Origin: Setomelanomma holmii | Taxonomy: Eukaryota; Ascomycota; Dothideomycetes; Pleosporales; Phaeosphaeriaceae | Assembly: GCA_010015745.1 (NCBI GenBank) | Contig: ML978202.1 | Location: forward strand, 165,413-229,412 | Direction: 5' to 3' | DNA length: 64,000 nt | In this document: positions 1 through 10,980 of the stretch, one piece after another | Layout of the letters: each line of letters opens with the position of its first letter | Position numbering within the stretch: the stretch's first letter is position 1 | Made by a program: the position numbers and the translations under genes | Notes under the pieces: generated by a model | The model's database searches: none | What the model was told of the DNA's origin: nothing | The model's input: the letters and a program-made list of their open reading frames with translations, nothing else

Positions 1-811
1 ACCTCATCATCAACCTTCAACAAGCATTATGCTCGGTCCTCAACACCTTCACCTTCACCATATCACCACATCATCGACACCGACTTGATCCTTGCTTCGC
101 CATTCATCATACCATCGGCAAGCATCACTCATATTCACCACCACACATGCCAAGTGTCATCCACTCCAGCCTCGAAGCTTCATGGTTTGTCTTCCTTCCA
201 CCATTTGTTGTTGTTGCTAACCTTCTGATCCCACTTGATCAGACCAACATCAAAGTAAGTCACCCTCGCTTCTCCTGTCACATGATCATGTTTGACCTCT
301 CCCAGAAAAACAAGAACAAAACATCGAACAACAAGAACATCATCGACGACATCCATCCTCCATCTCCCTCGACACCGACCTCAATCATTCGATCGATCAT
401 TTCACGTACGACCGCGGCGAGCGACATTGTTGGCGCATGGATCATTCACGGCACTACTCGTCGACTGCAAGTCTTTCAACTGCTATATCACCCTCACTTT
501 GGAGCTCTCATCACAATGCATCGGTGTCTGGAGGATAGAGCGTCTTCGTACGTGGCCTACCGATTGCGTGATTATCTCCCTGTTCTTCCTTGTGGCGGCT
601 TCGGCTCAGGACAAGCTTAGTTGAACAGAGTGTTGCGTGTCATCTTTTGTTAGCTTGCATCCCACTTATAACCGTCTGGGCGAAAGACAGAAAGAGCGTG
701 GAATTACATGGCTGTTGGCACATACGACTTAGACTTCTAACCTCAACTCCGATCCTCAATCCTTCAATCGATCTCGAACATCAATCCAATCCCTCAAATC
801 AACCTCGAACC
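1..811. other. non-coding stretch, no gene recognised
   Basis: Rich in CATC/CAAC-type simple sequence. Several overlapping open frames of 60-200 codons exist but their translations are low-complexity and mutually contradictory, with no recognisable domain. I see no RNA gene. Confidence 0.5.
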
Positions 812-905
812 CTCAATCAAACCCTCGATCGCAACGAACCCTCAAATCGAACTCGAACCTCAATCAAACCCTCGATCGCAACAAACCCTCAAATCGAACT
901 CGAAC
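812..905. repeat. two copies of a 47-bp direct repeat
   Basis: A 47-bp unit beginning CTCAATCAAACCCTCGATCG occurs at 812-858 and again at 859-905, with one visible difference (CAACGAACC versus CAACAAACC). A shorter, more degenerate CTCAATC/CTCGAAC copy precedes it from about 750. The array is not in any convincing coding frame. Confidence 0.85.
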
Positions 906-989
906 CTCAAGGAAACAATGGAATGGACTCAAGGCATGGAATTAATGGAACGATCACACAATCACGTGACATGGCATGGAATGAATGGA

Positions 990-1165
990 ATGGTCTTTGG
1001 TCTCAATGGTTTTCAGTGTTGGATGTTCTCAATGGTTTCAGTCTTCATGGTACTCAGTGTTGGATCTTCTTCATGGTCAATGGTTCTCAAGGTGCTCAGT
1101 GCTTGGATGTTCTTCAAGGTCAATGGTCTTCGGTCTTCATGGCATTTGGTGCTTGGATCACATGC
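990..1165. repeat. degenerate tandem repeats with a TCAATGGT core
   Basis: The element TCAATGGT followed by TTC/CTC-rich sequence and an AGTGYTTGGATSTTC segment recurs about four times between 1000 and 1160 (for example near 1003, 1030, 1076 and 1121) with irregular spacing of roughly 27-46 bp. It follows directly after the 47-bp repeat pair. All frames through it are low-complexity, so I regard it as non-coding repeat sequence. Confidence 0.6.
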
Positions 1166-1441
1166 AGTGTCACCTCAAAAGTATGAATGACAACTGCATC
1201 ACCTCATCATTGCTTGGTAACTCGACTGGTACTTCCAACTTCTGCCCTTTATCTTGGCTTGTGCATCACTTGTTCTTACTGTCATGGTCCAACATACAAT
1301 GCACGTCCTCAACAGCCACAGCGATGCGGTTCACCTTATGCTCAACATACATTCATCTCTACATCTCCACCTCCAACGCAATGCGCTCTCTCCCCCACCT
1401 CCTCTCATTCCCTTCCTTCTCATCACGTACTCAGCTCGAAC

Positions 1442-4400
1442 CTAAACATCCCGAACCCTCCCCCTCGGAATCTCCGTCTCCACCATCTCCAACCCACTCA
1501 AGCTCGGATACCGCTTACTAAACGTGTCTACATCAAACTCCCCCTCTCCATCTCCCGCTACCCCAGCATTCCCATTCCCAATGACCCTCTCCCTCACCAC
1601 CGCACTCGCCTTCGTCGGACTCGCCGCGCTGCCACCTGTTTGCAGATTCTTCGGCTTCGGCGGAAGTCGCGGCGCCAGACCGGATGGGGCGCGCATGTTG
1701 ATGTTGATAGCAGGTGGTGCGGAGGAGGAAGGGATGGGAGGTGGCATGTTAGGCCTGATTGAAGATGAAGACGAAGATGGTTTCGTGTAGGCCAAATCCT
1801 GAGTGTTTGTGTTGGGCATGTTGACAGGCTTTCTCGCAATCGCAGGTGGCTGTCTTGCACCCGATTGATCCTGCGGCCGTAATGGAAGCAGTTTTCCCGT
1901 GTCTGTGTACTTGCCATAGCCCTCAGCGGTCCTATTGACTGCCGCGGGTTTGCTGCTTTCGTCGAGGAGATTTTTCACGCGATTTTGGATCGTGGATGCT
2001 TTCGAAGGTGGGAGTGGCTTGCCTGAGCCTTGTGAAGCGATGCGTTGGCGATACTCCGCGGCTGCGGCTTCAACGCGGCGCTCTTCTTCGTTGAGACGCC
2101 GTTTCTCGAGCTCGCGGCGGACTTCTGGCGGCAAGTCCTGCGTTTCGTCAATGGCGCTGCGGTCGTCGTCGCTCAGGCCACCGGTTGCTTCAGAGCCGGC
2201 GATTGGTGTGAGAGTGATCTTGCCTGCTTTGGGGTCGATCAGTCGGTCGGTTGGTGTCAGTGGCGGTTCGTCAGGTTCGTGTTCGGGTGTCTTGTTGTGC
2301 TCGAAGCGGCGGAAAGCATCGCCGAATCGCCCTTTGACGATGTTCTTGGTGTTACCCGCTAAAGAGGACAAGCTTCCGCGCTTGACGTGTTTCGATTGCG
2401 AACTGCTCCTGCGATGCTTGTGTTTGTATTCTGGATTGTCCTCAATGGCTCGGAGGAAGTCAATGCTTGATCGAACATTCTTCTCTTCAGGCTCAGGCGG
2501 TGAATCGTCGATAGCACTCGATGTTGTCCGCCGCTGCAACGATGGTGCATCGAAGTTGCGGCCGGGAGCCTGTTCGCGATCTCGCAGGTAGTCAAGATTG
2601 CTCTCAACGTACATGCTCGCTGGGCGCGCACCGGAGTTTGCGGATTTCGATCGATCAAGTGAACTGCCAAGGTCCATCGCGGACGGGCGTTGACCCTCTA
2701 AGGACGGTCGAGACGAGGCTGGAGACTTTGGTATGCTTAGAGTCGACATTTGGGACCGTGTCCGCTGATCCAATGACGGTCGCGCTGGTAGGGCGTATTC
2801 AGGTTTCAAAGATGGGCTGGGTTGCTGTTTGGCGAACGTTCGAGGTTGGCTCATGGTGCGGTTGTGATGAGTCGAGTCGGGCACCTTCCATATTGGCCGG
2901 CTACTGATGTCAGGAACCTTCTGTTGTATTGGAGCAGGAGACGATCGTGGTGATGTCTGCACCCCTGTGGACACCATGCCGACTCGCTGTGGCGTAGGCT
3001 GTATGATGGTCGGATTAGAAGTGCGCGGGCTCTCCTTGGCCTCGTAAGGCTTTGACTTTTTGACCGACGCAGCTCTCGACACAACGGTCGACGGGACGTT
3101 GGATGAAGGTCTCGCAGCAGGCGCAGACTCTACCTTGGTCGCTGGAGGCAGTGCAAAAGCATTGTCAGCCAAAGCTTCTACGACTCGCTTGCTGAGAGAG
3201 GGATCGGGCGTCGTTGGTGTTTGTTCGAACTCGAATTTCTGGCCCCTATCGTGTAGTAACGAGAATTCATCGAGGGAAGGGAAGCGCGCAGCAAGTTCAT
3301 CAGCTGCAGCACGTCGAACTTGTACATCTTGTGAGTCAAGCGCGGCGAACGGGTCCGAGGTCGTGCCTCTCATGGGAGAAGGGCTCGGCTTCGCTGCCGG
3401 TGGTTGCTGAACAGGCGCAGTTGGTCGTCCTCTTCGCATCGGAGCAATGTCTGGTATCTGCTGCACTTTCTTGACAGGCGCAACCTTTTGCAGACCTATG
3501 ATCGGAGGAGAAGCGACATCTGGCTCAGTCGGTGGAAGCCGCTGATTTCTGCGAGCTTCTGACTGCGTGCGTCCTGAGTATATCTTGTGCATGTCAGCGC
3601 AAATAGGTCAGCGATCAGCCCTCCACGTACATCCTTGATTGGGACTGCTCGGTGCCTCGTGGCACAGACTTCTGCCACCACCTGGTAAATATTGGGTCGA
3701 TGCTGTGGGTTCTCGCGCAGCATTGATCCTGCGACGAATTAGCTACACCCACAGCTCCCGCAACGACGACCCACCTATGAGCTTCTTCAACCTATCCGAA
3801 AACTGAGGGTATGATGGGTACTTGAAGGACGCATTGAGTATCGCCATCTGCCCCACTTCCTCGAATGGAGTCGTGTAGTAGCATAGCTTGTACAGTAGCA
3901 CGCCCAATGCCCAAATATCGCTCTTCTCGTCTATTGGCTGCTTCCTGTACACATCGATCATCTCGGGACTGCGATACTGCAGCGTTGTATGCCGTTGCAC
4001 ATCGTCCTCGATGAGTCTCCCCTCCGCGGCACTTGTCGCAGCTGGCCGTGGCGGCGCGGTGGAGCCAAAATCGCATAGCTTGTATACTTTGTTGTTCGCG
4101 ACAGTGGTAATAAGGACGTTCTCGACCTTGAGATCTCGGTGGAGCAGCGGCGGCTTGAGGTAGTGCATGGTTGCAACACCCTCGGCAACATCAGAGAAGA
4201 TGTGCAGGATCTCCGGCTCCGTCAGTCGATGCTGCAACCGCGTGTTCATAAAGTCAATCAGTCCTCCGCCTGAGCAGTACTCCATGAGCAAGAACACCTC
4301 GTAGCCCCCGCCCTTCAACTGCGAGGCGTGCGAGTCCATGTACGTGACAATCTTCTGGTGGCCCTTCAGCTTCTTCATCGTCTCCACCTCCGTCCGCATA

Positions 4401-4672
4401 TTCGCCAATGCATCTTTGTCAGGTGCCGCCACTCTCTTCAGTACTGCGACCTCTGGTGGCCGGCCATCGGCTTTGGGGACACGGACGAGGTATACGTGTG
4501 CGAAGCCGCCCTCGGACAGGTATCGCTCAATGGTGACGCGATGGTTACCCACCTGCACCTTCGTCCCCGGCGCGAAGGTGCCCGGCGGCGCATTGGAGAC
4601 AGGAATAGGCGCCGGTGCGCGGTATGCTGCCTGCTGGGCCATTGCGTGCGGTGCGTAGTGGGCGGAGGACAT
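1442..4672 (-). CDS. Ark1/Prk1-family (NAK) serine/threonine protein kinase
   Basis: Predicted join on the minus strand 4672-3775, 3728-3631, 3583-1442; introns 46 and 47 bp; 1045 residues. The kinase domain fills the N-terminal third: glycine-loop region near residue 53 (SEGGFAHVYLV), catalytic Lys near 79 (AVLKR), HRDLKVEN near 178 and DFG near 201, followed by an SPEMID activation-loop end and a QHRPNIYQV closing motif. The other 700 residues are Ser/Pro-rich and disordered, with PxxP stretches. Known family members (yeast Ark1, Prk1, Akl1; animal AAK1/GAK) phosphorylate endocytic actin-patch proteins; that role is inferred here. The second intron uses an AAG acceptor after a CTGAC branch site, restoring the KDIYSGRTQSEARR segment. 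Start chosen as the first ATG upstream of the kinase fold. Confidence 0.92.
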
Positions 4673-5297
4673 GGTGGGCGGTGAAGGGGCCTGCTGCGGG
4701 CAGGAACAGCGGCGCTCTACTTCTTGCGCATAGAGCTGATTAAGGGGGCGACTGGCGGATCACGGGCTTAGTGAGCGTGCAGGTATCGTCGAGGTTGAGG
4801 TGGAGCGAGCATGCCTGGAGATGTGCATGCGCCAGTCGAGGTCCACCGTTGAGCGGTCACAAGCAAAGCCACAGTACAACGTCACAGATGCATCCGCTAC
4901 TGTCTAAAAGCTGGAGCCCGTGGATGACCACGGCATGCAGTAGACGAATAGACACTTGTTATTATGCGTCCTTTGTAATGTAATTTCTACTTCATAGGAT
5001 TGATCTGTAACAGCCAGGAACGGCATGTTGTGGCGCAAGACGAAGAGCCCTGAGTTTGTAGTGCTTTCTCCCATCTCCCCGATTGGGTGGACTAGTCTGC
5101 GACGATATGGTTGCAGCAGAGACAACCCGCACGCATGTACAGCCTATTCGATGCATTCTATTTGTTTTATTTGAATGTCATATGGCAGAAGAGGTTTTTA
5201 GGGCCCGACAACATGACTTAACACTACCTAATGATAGCCGTCGCCTACCATTCCACAATTTCAACGCGATGTGATGCCAGACAGGTGACTAGACTGA
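4673..5297. other. intergenic: upstream of the kinase, downstream of the coiled-coil gene
   Basis: About 620 bp between two minus-strand genes. It should contain the kinase promoter. Only short unsupported frames are present; no RNA gene or repeat seen. Confidence 0.5.
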
Positions 5298-6221
5298 TCA
5301 CTCTCGAATCTCTCCTTCTTCGAGCTCATCATCGTCTGCAAAGCCTCGCACTTCGACACTGTGGTCATCACCAGCTGACAGCACCGATGCTGAGTCGATG
5401 CGATCCCTCGCATCAAGACGATCACGCTTCTTCGCTCGCCCATTGGGTTGGACGGTCTGCAGGTCTTGGCTTCTGGTCCTCTTCTCTTCAAATAGCTCAT
5501 TCGACTCGTTCAGCAAGGCCACAATCCCCCGCTTGTTCGCCGCATTCTCCAATTCTCGTCTCTTCGCTTCCGCTTCCTATCGGATTCGCATCGGCCATTG
5601 AATGATTTTGTCCTAAGACTTCTTCAGCATTTGTTTTCGACTTCATCGCTTCCCCTTCATCTTCTCCAACACCCTAACCTCTTGTTCCCTCTGCAACCTC
5701 AACTTCTCCAACTCCTCATCAATCTCGCGGTTCTTCAGCACCGCCTTCTCACGCTCCTCCATGCGTTCCCTGGCTTCCGCCATTTTCTCTGCCATCGCGG
5801 CCTGAATCGCGTCCTGGAATTGCTCCGGTGTCTCAATTTGGTGGTCGCGCATAAACTTGTCTCGGAAAGCGGTGAGGGTTTCGGGTGATGGGCCGGGACC
5901 GCCTGTGTGGTAGCCGTTCGCGTGGGTGAGGTTGAGACCTGGTATGGGCGAATGATGTGTGCGGAGGTTGGAGGAGAGTGGGATTGGTAGTTGCGATGCG
6001 GGAACGACGGGCGTTTCGTGGTTTGATGTTGGCGCGGAGGGGTTCGTCGGCGAGTGTAAGATAGCATTCATGAGCTCGTTTTCGAATGCTTCATTGTAGG
6101 GTACTGTGGCGGGCGAGAAGTCGACTACTGGTTGAGACTGAGGCATCACATCGTCGGCGGGGCTTGCGTCCTCACCCGGTGTGAGCGGCGCAATTGACAT
6201 CGGAGTGTCTATCTGAGCCAT
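5298..6221 (-). CDS. hypothetical protein with C-terminal coiled coil
   Basis: Predicted join 6221-5679, 5576-5298; 273 residues. The first 110 residues are Pro/Ser-rich. Residues about 115-200 are highly charged and heptad-like (ending KLRLQREQE), and the tail is acidic (ADDDELEEGEIRE). Without splicing the frame stops soon after position 5650. A GTTAGG donor at 5678 and a GATAG acceptor at 5577 join two coiled-coil halves in phase (REQE then EAEAKRRELEN), giving a continuous helix; that is the reason for the join. The donor is non-standard and the branch site is weak, so the junction is less certain than the gene. I do not recognise the family. It is divergent from the SF3b10 gene across 260 bp. 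Confidence 0.7.
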
Positions 6222-6480
6222 ACTGTGTAAGTTTTGAGTGCAAAGAATATGCGAGACGTGTTAAAAAAAAAGTGTCTTTGCTTGGATTTGCTTCAGTGCA
6301 AGTGTTGACTTCAAAGTCGACCATGCCGAGATGCGATGCAATGACACCCGGCCCAACCTGGCTAGCCTCCCTCGGACCTCCGAGATCACCGCATCGTGAC
6401 TTCCCCAACTTTGCGCTTCACACCGTTCGCTCGCGACACACGCACCCACAACTCTTCCACACCTCCTCCATATCACAACC
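6222..6480. promoter_or_regulatory. shared divergent promoter, coiled-coil gene / SF3b10
   Basis: The two start codons lie 260 bp apart on opposite strands, so this interval must hold both promoters. No TATA box or named factor site is convincing. Confidence 0.5.
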
Positions 6481-6791
6481 ATGGCCGACAAGCTCCGCGC
6501 CCAACAACAACTCGAAGCGCTCCAAGCCCGCTACATCGGCATCGGCAGCGCCGACACGACAAAGCACGAATGGACATCGAACATGGCGCGGGACTCTCTG
6601 GCAAGCTATATTGGTCACCCACCGCTTTTGCAGTACATGAGCATTGGACTGGGTCAGTCGCGCGAGAAGACGAGGGTGCAGTTGCTGGAGCGCATGGTGC
6701 GGCCTGTGGGACCGCCGCCTGAGGTGAGTAAAGATTGAGGTGGGATTGAAGTGGAAGGTTTGGGGCTGATTTGGTGTAGCAACAGGATTGA
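6481..6791 (+). CDS. splicing factor 3B subunit 5 / SF3b10 (Ysf3 family)
   Basis: Join 6481-6723, 6780-6791; 84 residues, the usual family length. The conserved core is clear: LEALQARYIGIGSADTTKHE, then SYIGHPPLLQYMSIG and LLERMVRPVGPPPE. SF3b10 is a small subunit of the SF3b complex of U2 snRNP, which helps hold the branch site in the nucleus (established knowledge). The intron has a perfect GTGAGT donor after PPPE and a GTGTAG acceptor; the last exon is only 12 bases and encodes QQD plus stop. Without splicing the protein would read EVSKD and stop, so both forms have similar ends. Confidence 0.95.
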
Positions 6792-7131
6792 TGGCGCCGT
6801 TAAGATGGTGCAATTGTACAAGATCAAGGATTACAACGAGATGGGAAACATATGAGAGACCATGAGTCTTTTGGGCAGACATGGCATGTTTACTTAAACA
6901 ACACGACAGCCTGTCTCCCGTCTACCTTCGAGACAGATGCACGGTACGCCGCGACCAGATGCTCAATGTCGGACTACTGCAGATGAGAGAAGGTCAGAAA
7001 ACCGGCTAAGCAGAGGATATGGTGCCAAAGATATATTTGCCTGCACCACGAAGTATGGTACTGAGCTTCGCTACAACCGAGTCAAGCTCTCCACGCTTAG
7101 CTTCAAATGCAAAGCCAGTTCTTCAGTCCAC
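6792..7131. other. intergenic between convergent SF3b10 and YAR1-like genes
   Basis: 340 bp of 3'-flanking sequence for both genes. No additional gene seen. Confidence 0.5.
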
Positions 7132-7797
7132 TCAATCGCTATCGCTCGCACTCCCAGTCGGACCGTCGTCATCCTCCTCAACCACATCTCCTCCAGCTTG
7201 CATGCTAAACTCTCCCTTCTGCAGTATACTCCTCAGCTCTGTATTTCGTGGATCTGCAAGCTCGATAGGCTTCAGCTTGGCCTTGTTTCGTATCCTAGGA
7301 TCGCAGCCGGCGTCGAGCAGAATCTCTACAATGGGATGCCCGTGGCTCCACTCAGCTTTGTCGAGCGAGTTGACGTACCGCACGGCTTTATGAAGGGGCG
7401 TGTCGTGTTCTAGGCGGTCGATCTCTTCGATTTCTATGCCTTCTTGGTCGAGGAGGATGTCGAGGACTTCGTCTATTTCATGGATTAGCCTGATATTTCC
7501 TCCACGCTCGCCAGACAGGGTGTATTGTACATACAGCTTCCGTATGTCGCGGCAACATGTAGCACACCGTTCCCTACGCCGTCCTTTGCGCTGTTCAGTA
7601 TTTGTGCTACCAGCTCATCCGGCTTGCCGCCTGATTTGGAGGCCGATGCGCCGATGTCTGCGATAGTTTCTTCGAGGAGGGTAGTGTTGTTGCGGCGGCA
7701 TGCTTCGAACACGAGCTCCTTGGGAGAGGCGCCCTAAAGAAGTGTTAAAAGTGCTATCTCATACTATGCTAAGTCTACATACCTGCTCGTCGGCCAT
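7132..7797 (-). CDS. YAR1: ankyrin-repeat protein, Yar1 family
   Basis: Join 7797-7783, 7733-7535, 7472-7132; 184 residues (yeast Yar1 is about 200). Exon 1 is just 15 bases (MADEQ) with a GTATGT donor. Ankyrin signatures are visible: GNGVLHVAATYGS, then DTPLHKAVRYVN and HPIVEILLDAGCDPRIRNK. The C-terminus is acidic (VVEEDDDGPTGSASDSD), as in the family. Yeast Yar1 is a dedicated chaperone for ribosomal protein Rps3 in 40S assembly; the assignment here rests on ankyrin layout, size and acidic tail. Reading straight through the second intron hits a stop, so the join is needed. Confidence 0.85.
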
Positions 7798-8193
7798 TGT
7801 GAGTGCCGTGAGACTGTCTGCAGCCTGGAAGGATTTCGCGAACAGTCTGTCTCGCCCAAGTAAGTACTTGAAGCTGCTGTCTGGCGGGGTTCTCAGAGGT
7901 GCAATTGACCGGGCGGGGCAGAGATGAACGTGTGGTATGGTGTGACGACAGAGCAAACTTTGTAGTGGTCTCTGTCGGAGGGAAGCAAAGTCAAGTCGCT
8001 CACGAGGTCAGCTGCAACGTGAAACAATGTTTACGGTGCGCGTCCCTAGAGGCTCATCGCTGCACGGAGTTGTCGGTGAATCGCCCCGCACTTTTCCCGT
8101 CTCGTCGCTAGCGCTGTAGGGTCCCGCAATAACTTTCGAGATGTTCAAGTCCAGTCGACATAAGTCGCGTCACGAAGTTGAGAGCTGTACGAC
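7798..8193. promoter_or_regulatory. shared divergent promoter, YAR1-like / RPC11
   Basis: About 400 bp separate the two opposing start codons; both genes serve translation-apparatus production. No TATA box stands out and I could not assign factor sites. Confidence 0.45.
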
Positions 8194-8725
8194 ATGTTGC
8201 TCTGTAGGTCTCATACTACCTTTTCGTCCCTCATGAAATTCTGGAACAATAGCTAATGGTCGCGCAGTCTGCCCAACATGCAGCAATATGCTGCGCGTCT
8301 CCAAAGTACCACCTGGTGACCCTACGACAGAGCAATACGTAGGCCAGAATCGCTTCGAATGCCTCACTTGCCCGTATCATTTCGTCATCAACAAGCGCTA
8401 CTTTGAGCGCAAGTATATGAAGAAGAAGGAAGTTGAAGACATTCTTGGAGGCAAGGGCGCGTGGGACAACGTGGACAAGACACAAGGTACGCTTGATATT
8501 CTTAGGCGGATGGGAGATTAACGTGGACTGGAGACTGACAAGCCGACAGTGCAATGTCCGAACGAGAAGTGTAGAAACGACGAGGCCTATTGGTATCAGC
8601 TGCAGATTCGTAGTGCTGATGAGCCTATGACTGCATTCTACAAGGTCAGTCTCAGTGCGCTGCCAAACAAAGCTATAACTAACAAGAGATAGTGCACCAA
8701 ATGCGCAAAGGAGTGGCGCGAATGA
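8194..8725 (+). CDS. RPC11: RNA polymerase III subunit Rpc11 (C11)
   Basis: Join 8194-8203, 8268-8486, 8550-8644, 8693-8725; 118 residues, close to the yeast protein. Exon 1 is 10 bases; splicing makes MLLFCPTCSNML, the N-terminal zinc ribbon. A second Cys pair (FECLTCPYHF), the linker GAWDNVDKTQ, and a TFIIS-like C-terminal ribbon follow, with the invariant QIRSADEPMT hairpin between CPNEKC and CTKC. C11 acts in transcript cleavage, termination and reinitiation by Pol III in the nucleus. All three introns show good donors (GTAGGT, GTACGC, GTCAGT), and the reading phase closes exactly at the TGA after EWRE. Confidence 0.95.
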
Positions 8726-9172
8726 TTGAGGCACCGAGATCATATACACAGAGTTTTCGAGCCCAGGGCTGCGCCGCGATATACCCCACCCTGTTTACAT
8801 TCTCAAGCGTTCTTTCACGCGATATTGGCCACCACTCTGGGCCACGTGTGCGCCTTAAGTAAGAGCCAGTGTTGTTTGAGAGTCAAGGGTTTTAGTCTCT
8901 CCACAATCGCCACCTTATATCTCCACTGCCACCTCACCTTTAGGCTCTCGACCACCACTTAACGAAAACTCTCGCAGTCCCAAACCCCACAGACATTTCT
9001 CATTCTGAGTTCGCCTCCTCGACAGTGTGCGACAATGGTTGCGCGGCCCTTTCTGCGTCCGCCCTTCGACAGTCTTGCCTCGCGGCATCCGGTCCAGCCT
9101 CACGTCTTTCCGCCCGTAAATACTACCACAATCAGGATACCTTGGACGCAGCCGGGCCCTCATTATGGACAA
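8726..9172. other. intergenic, RPC11 3' side
   Basis: About 450 bp without a supported gene. An ATG at 9035 opens a 113-codon frame that runs into the F-box-like relic in the wrong frame; I could not decide whether it is the relic's original 5' end. Confidence 0.4.
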
Positions 9173-10166
9173 AATGTTGACTTTCGTGCTCTCCAAGGGG
9201 AAATGCACAAGAACTGTCCGCGCAATTGGCAGAGCAACCGAGCACGCCAGCTGAAGCTACAGTACAAGCTGCGGCATTTCAGGCCGGCTGGCTTAAGCTC
9301 CCCGACACACTCAAGCTTCACATCCTCGGCTTCGTTATGCCCCCCAACTAGGTCTTCCAGTATCACGACTTCATAAAATATCGTCACCCTCTGGAAAAGA
9401 CGGCGTAGCTATACATATCAATCGTATTGCCCCTTCTATGCTGCCCAGTAACCTCCGGTCTCGTGCGAGGTGTCTTTACGGCCATAACACTATGTTGATG
9501 CAGCCAGCTCAACAATCTTGGACGACTGTGCCGCGCACACCACCTCAAGCTACTTTCAAGCTCTTCCACAGCTTCTTAATCTTTAGTTCATGGGTACCTG
9601 GAATGGGAAAATACGCGCATTAGAAAATGGAAGCTCGCAGCCTAGTCATTGGATGGCAGCCCGTTCCACCGCTCCACCCACCTGTCCATACGCGCTGACT
9701 TGTCCGACACTTGCATTTTGATATCACGCACATAAGCATCATCACCATCGAGTGGCTACCATCCATTGCGCGCAATGATCTTGGCTTCACCACTCTGCAC
9801 ACCCTAATGATTGACTTTGACTGTCGCAGCATCAACCGCGCAGTGGTGCTGCCATTGCTCTCGTCTATCTCGGCAATCGAATTCCCGACACGCGTCTTGA
9901 TCGTCGAGTACAACCATGACTACGACATCTATACGCGCCGCACGGATGGTTTATTGGAAGACAGGTCGGACTTTGTGGAGACGTGTGCGCTAGAGAAACT
10001 CACCATTGCGAGAACAGACGATGAGAGAGTGGTTGAGCGGATTGATTGGTTCCTTGGGAAGACAGACTTGATTACCTTTGGCTGGCCGATGGTAAGGAAG
10101 AGCGAAGGAAAGCGGATGACGAGGAAGATGGGCGAAGACAACGTGCGCTGCCAACCACTTCGTTGA
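9173..10166 (+). pseudogene. F-box-like protein relic with several frameshifts
   Basis: Coherent protein segments follow one another in changing frames. One frame reads AGWLKLPDTLKLHILGFV then MPPN and a TAG (9349-9351), resembling an F-box start (LP..LK..ILGFV). The same frame resumes as VFQYHDFIKYRHPLEK, shifts to DGVAIHINR, shifts again to GNGKIRALENGS, and ends in the long open frame DITHISIITIEWLPS to the stop near 10166. No GT-AG pairs explain the changes, so decay is more likely than splicing. F-box proteins are SCF ubiquitin-ligase adaptors; the family call rests on one motif. Confidence 0.6.
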
Positions 10167-10562
10167 CTAAGGTGACAGAGAAAGAGCTAGGGCTGCAACT
10201 TGAGAAGTGACTGTGAACATGATGCTCCGTATTCGACCCCATATTTTTTGTCTGCTTGGGAGAAGCTTTGGCAGGTTCAACGTTGGAACTTGCTCAACAT
10301 ATGGGCCTTGTAGCAGGCTAAAGACCTTTTGGCGTGACATGGCAGCTAATTCTGAAGTCTGCTTATCTTCCATGCAGAAGATCAACCAACCCCATAATAT
10401 CTTAACTGGAAAGTGTTGCTTTATAATTGTATTTTTGATATTGCAACGACTACATTGACTGGTGGTGAGCAAAAAGCATCTCGACCGCGAAATGTCACCT
10501 ACTTGGTAACGATCATAGATGCTAGGCGAAAGCAAAAGGCACAAAAAGGTGCGAAATAACAA
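10167..10562. other. intergenic, tRNA 3' flank
   Basis: About 400 bp holding the Pol III terminator described separately; no gene seen. Confidence 0.5.
10543..10547 (-). terminator. Pol III oligo-T terminator of tRNA-Arg
   Basis: A run of five T on the minus strand begins 16 bases beyond the tRNA 3' end, a typical RNA polymerase III stop. Confidence 0.7.
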
Positions 10563-10644
10563 TGACCTAACCAGGGGTCGAACCTGGAATCTCTTGATTT
10601 CGGGAAAATCGTAGTCAAGCGCCTTGCCATTGGGCCATTAGGCC
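10563..10644 (-). tRNA. tRNA-Arg (anticodon ACG) with a 10-base intron
   Basis: 82 bases on the minus strand. Acceptor stem GGCCTAA/TTAGGTC, D-arm GCCCAATGGCAAGGC, anticodon stem CTTGA/TCAAG, and a T-arm with a B box (GGTTCGACC). The loop reads CT-ACG-A, then ten extra bases (TTTTCCCGAA), then A. Removing the ten bases after position 37 gives a standard seven-base loop and a 72-base tRNA. ACG is read as inosine-34 ICG for CGT/CGC/CGA arginine codons. The body closely resembles known fungal tRNA-Arg(ACG). Confidence 0.92.
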
Positions 10645-10980
10645 AGTATACTGGATTATGGAAAGAACGAAAATTTAGAGTGTTATAACGCAGCGTTGTG
10701 TCAGTGTGCTCAGATTACCCTACCATGTGCGACTAAGCGAGCAGTGACCGAACAACGATCCACTCAGCGCCCCTCCCCACTACTCCGACCAACGACTATC
10801 ACAGGCAACAACGACTAGTTTGTACAGCCTCGTGCTTGTAAAATGGCTGCGACAACGCATCACGAGCGCTTGACCGTCGCGTTTGACTTGTTCTCTACTT
10901 TCTTACCTTGAGGGCTCAACACTCTTGATCTCTTCTCCGCTCCGGTCAATTCGTAGAGACCTCCTACATACAATCCTATT
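10645..10980. other. intergenic, tRNA 5' flank and Nudix gene leader
   Basis: About 335 bp between divergent transcription units. No gene seen. Confidence 0.5.

Noticed and set aside
590..1186. 198-codon plus-strand frame
   Set aside because: It runs through both tandem repeat families and is low-complexity; no domain or conserved segment.
10563..10644. Alternative fold with anticodon CCC (Gly) in the tRNA
   Set aside because: It needs a four-pair anticodon stem and spoils the D-arm; the ACG fold matches fungal tRNA-Arg in all arms.
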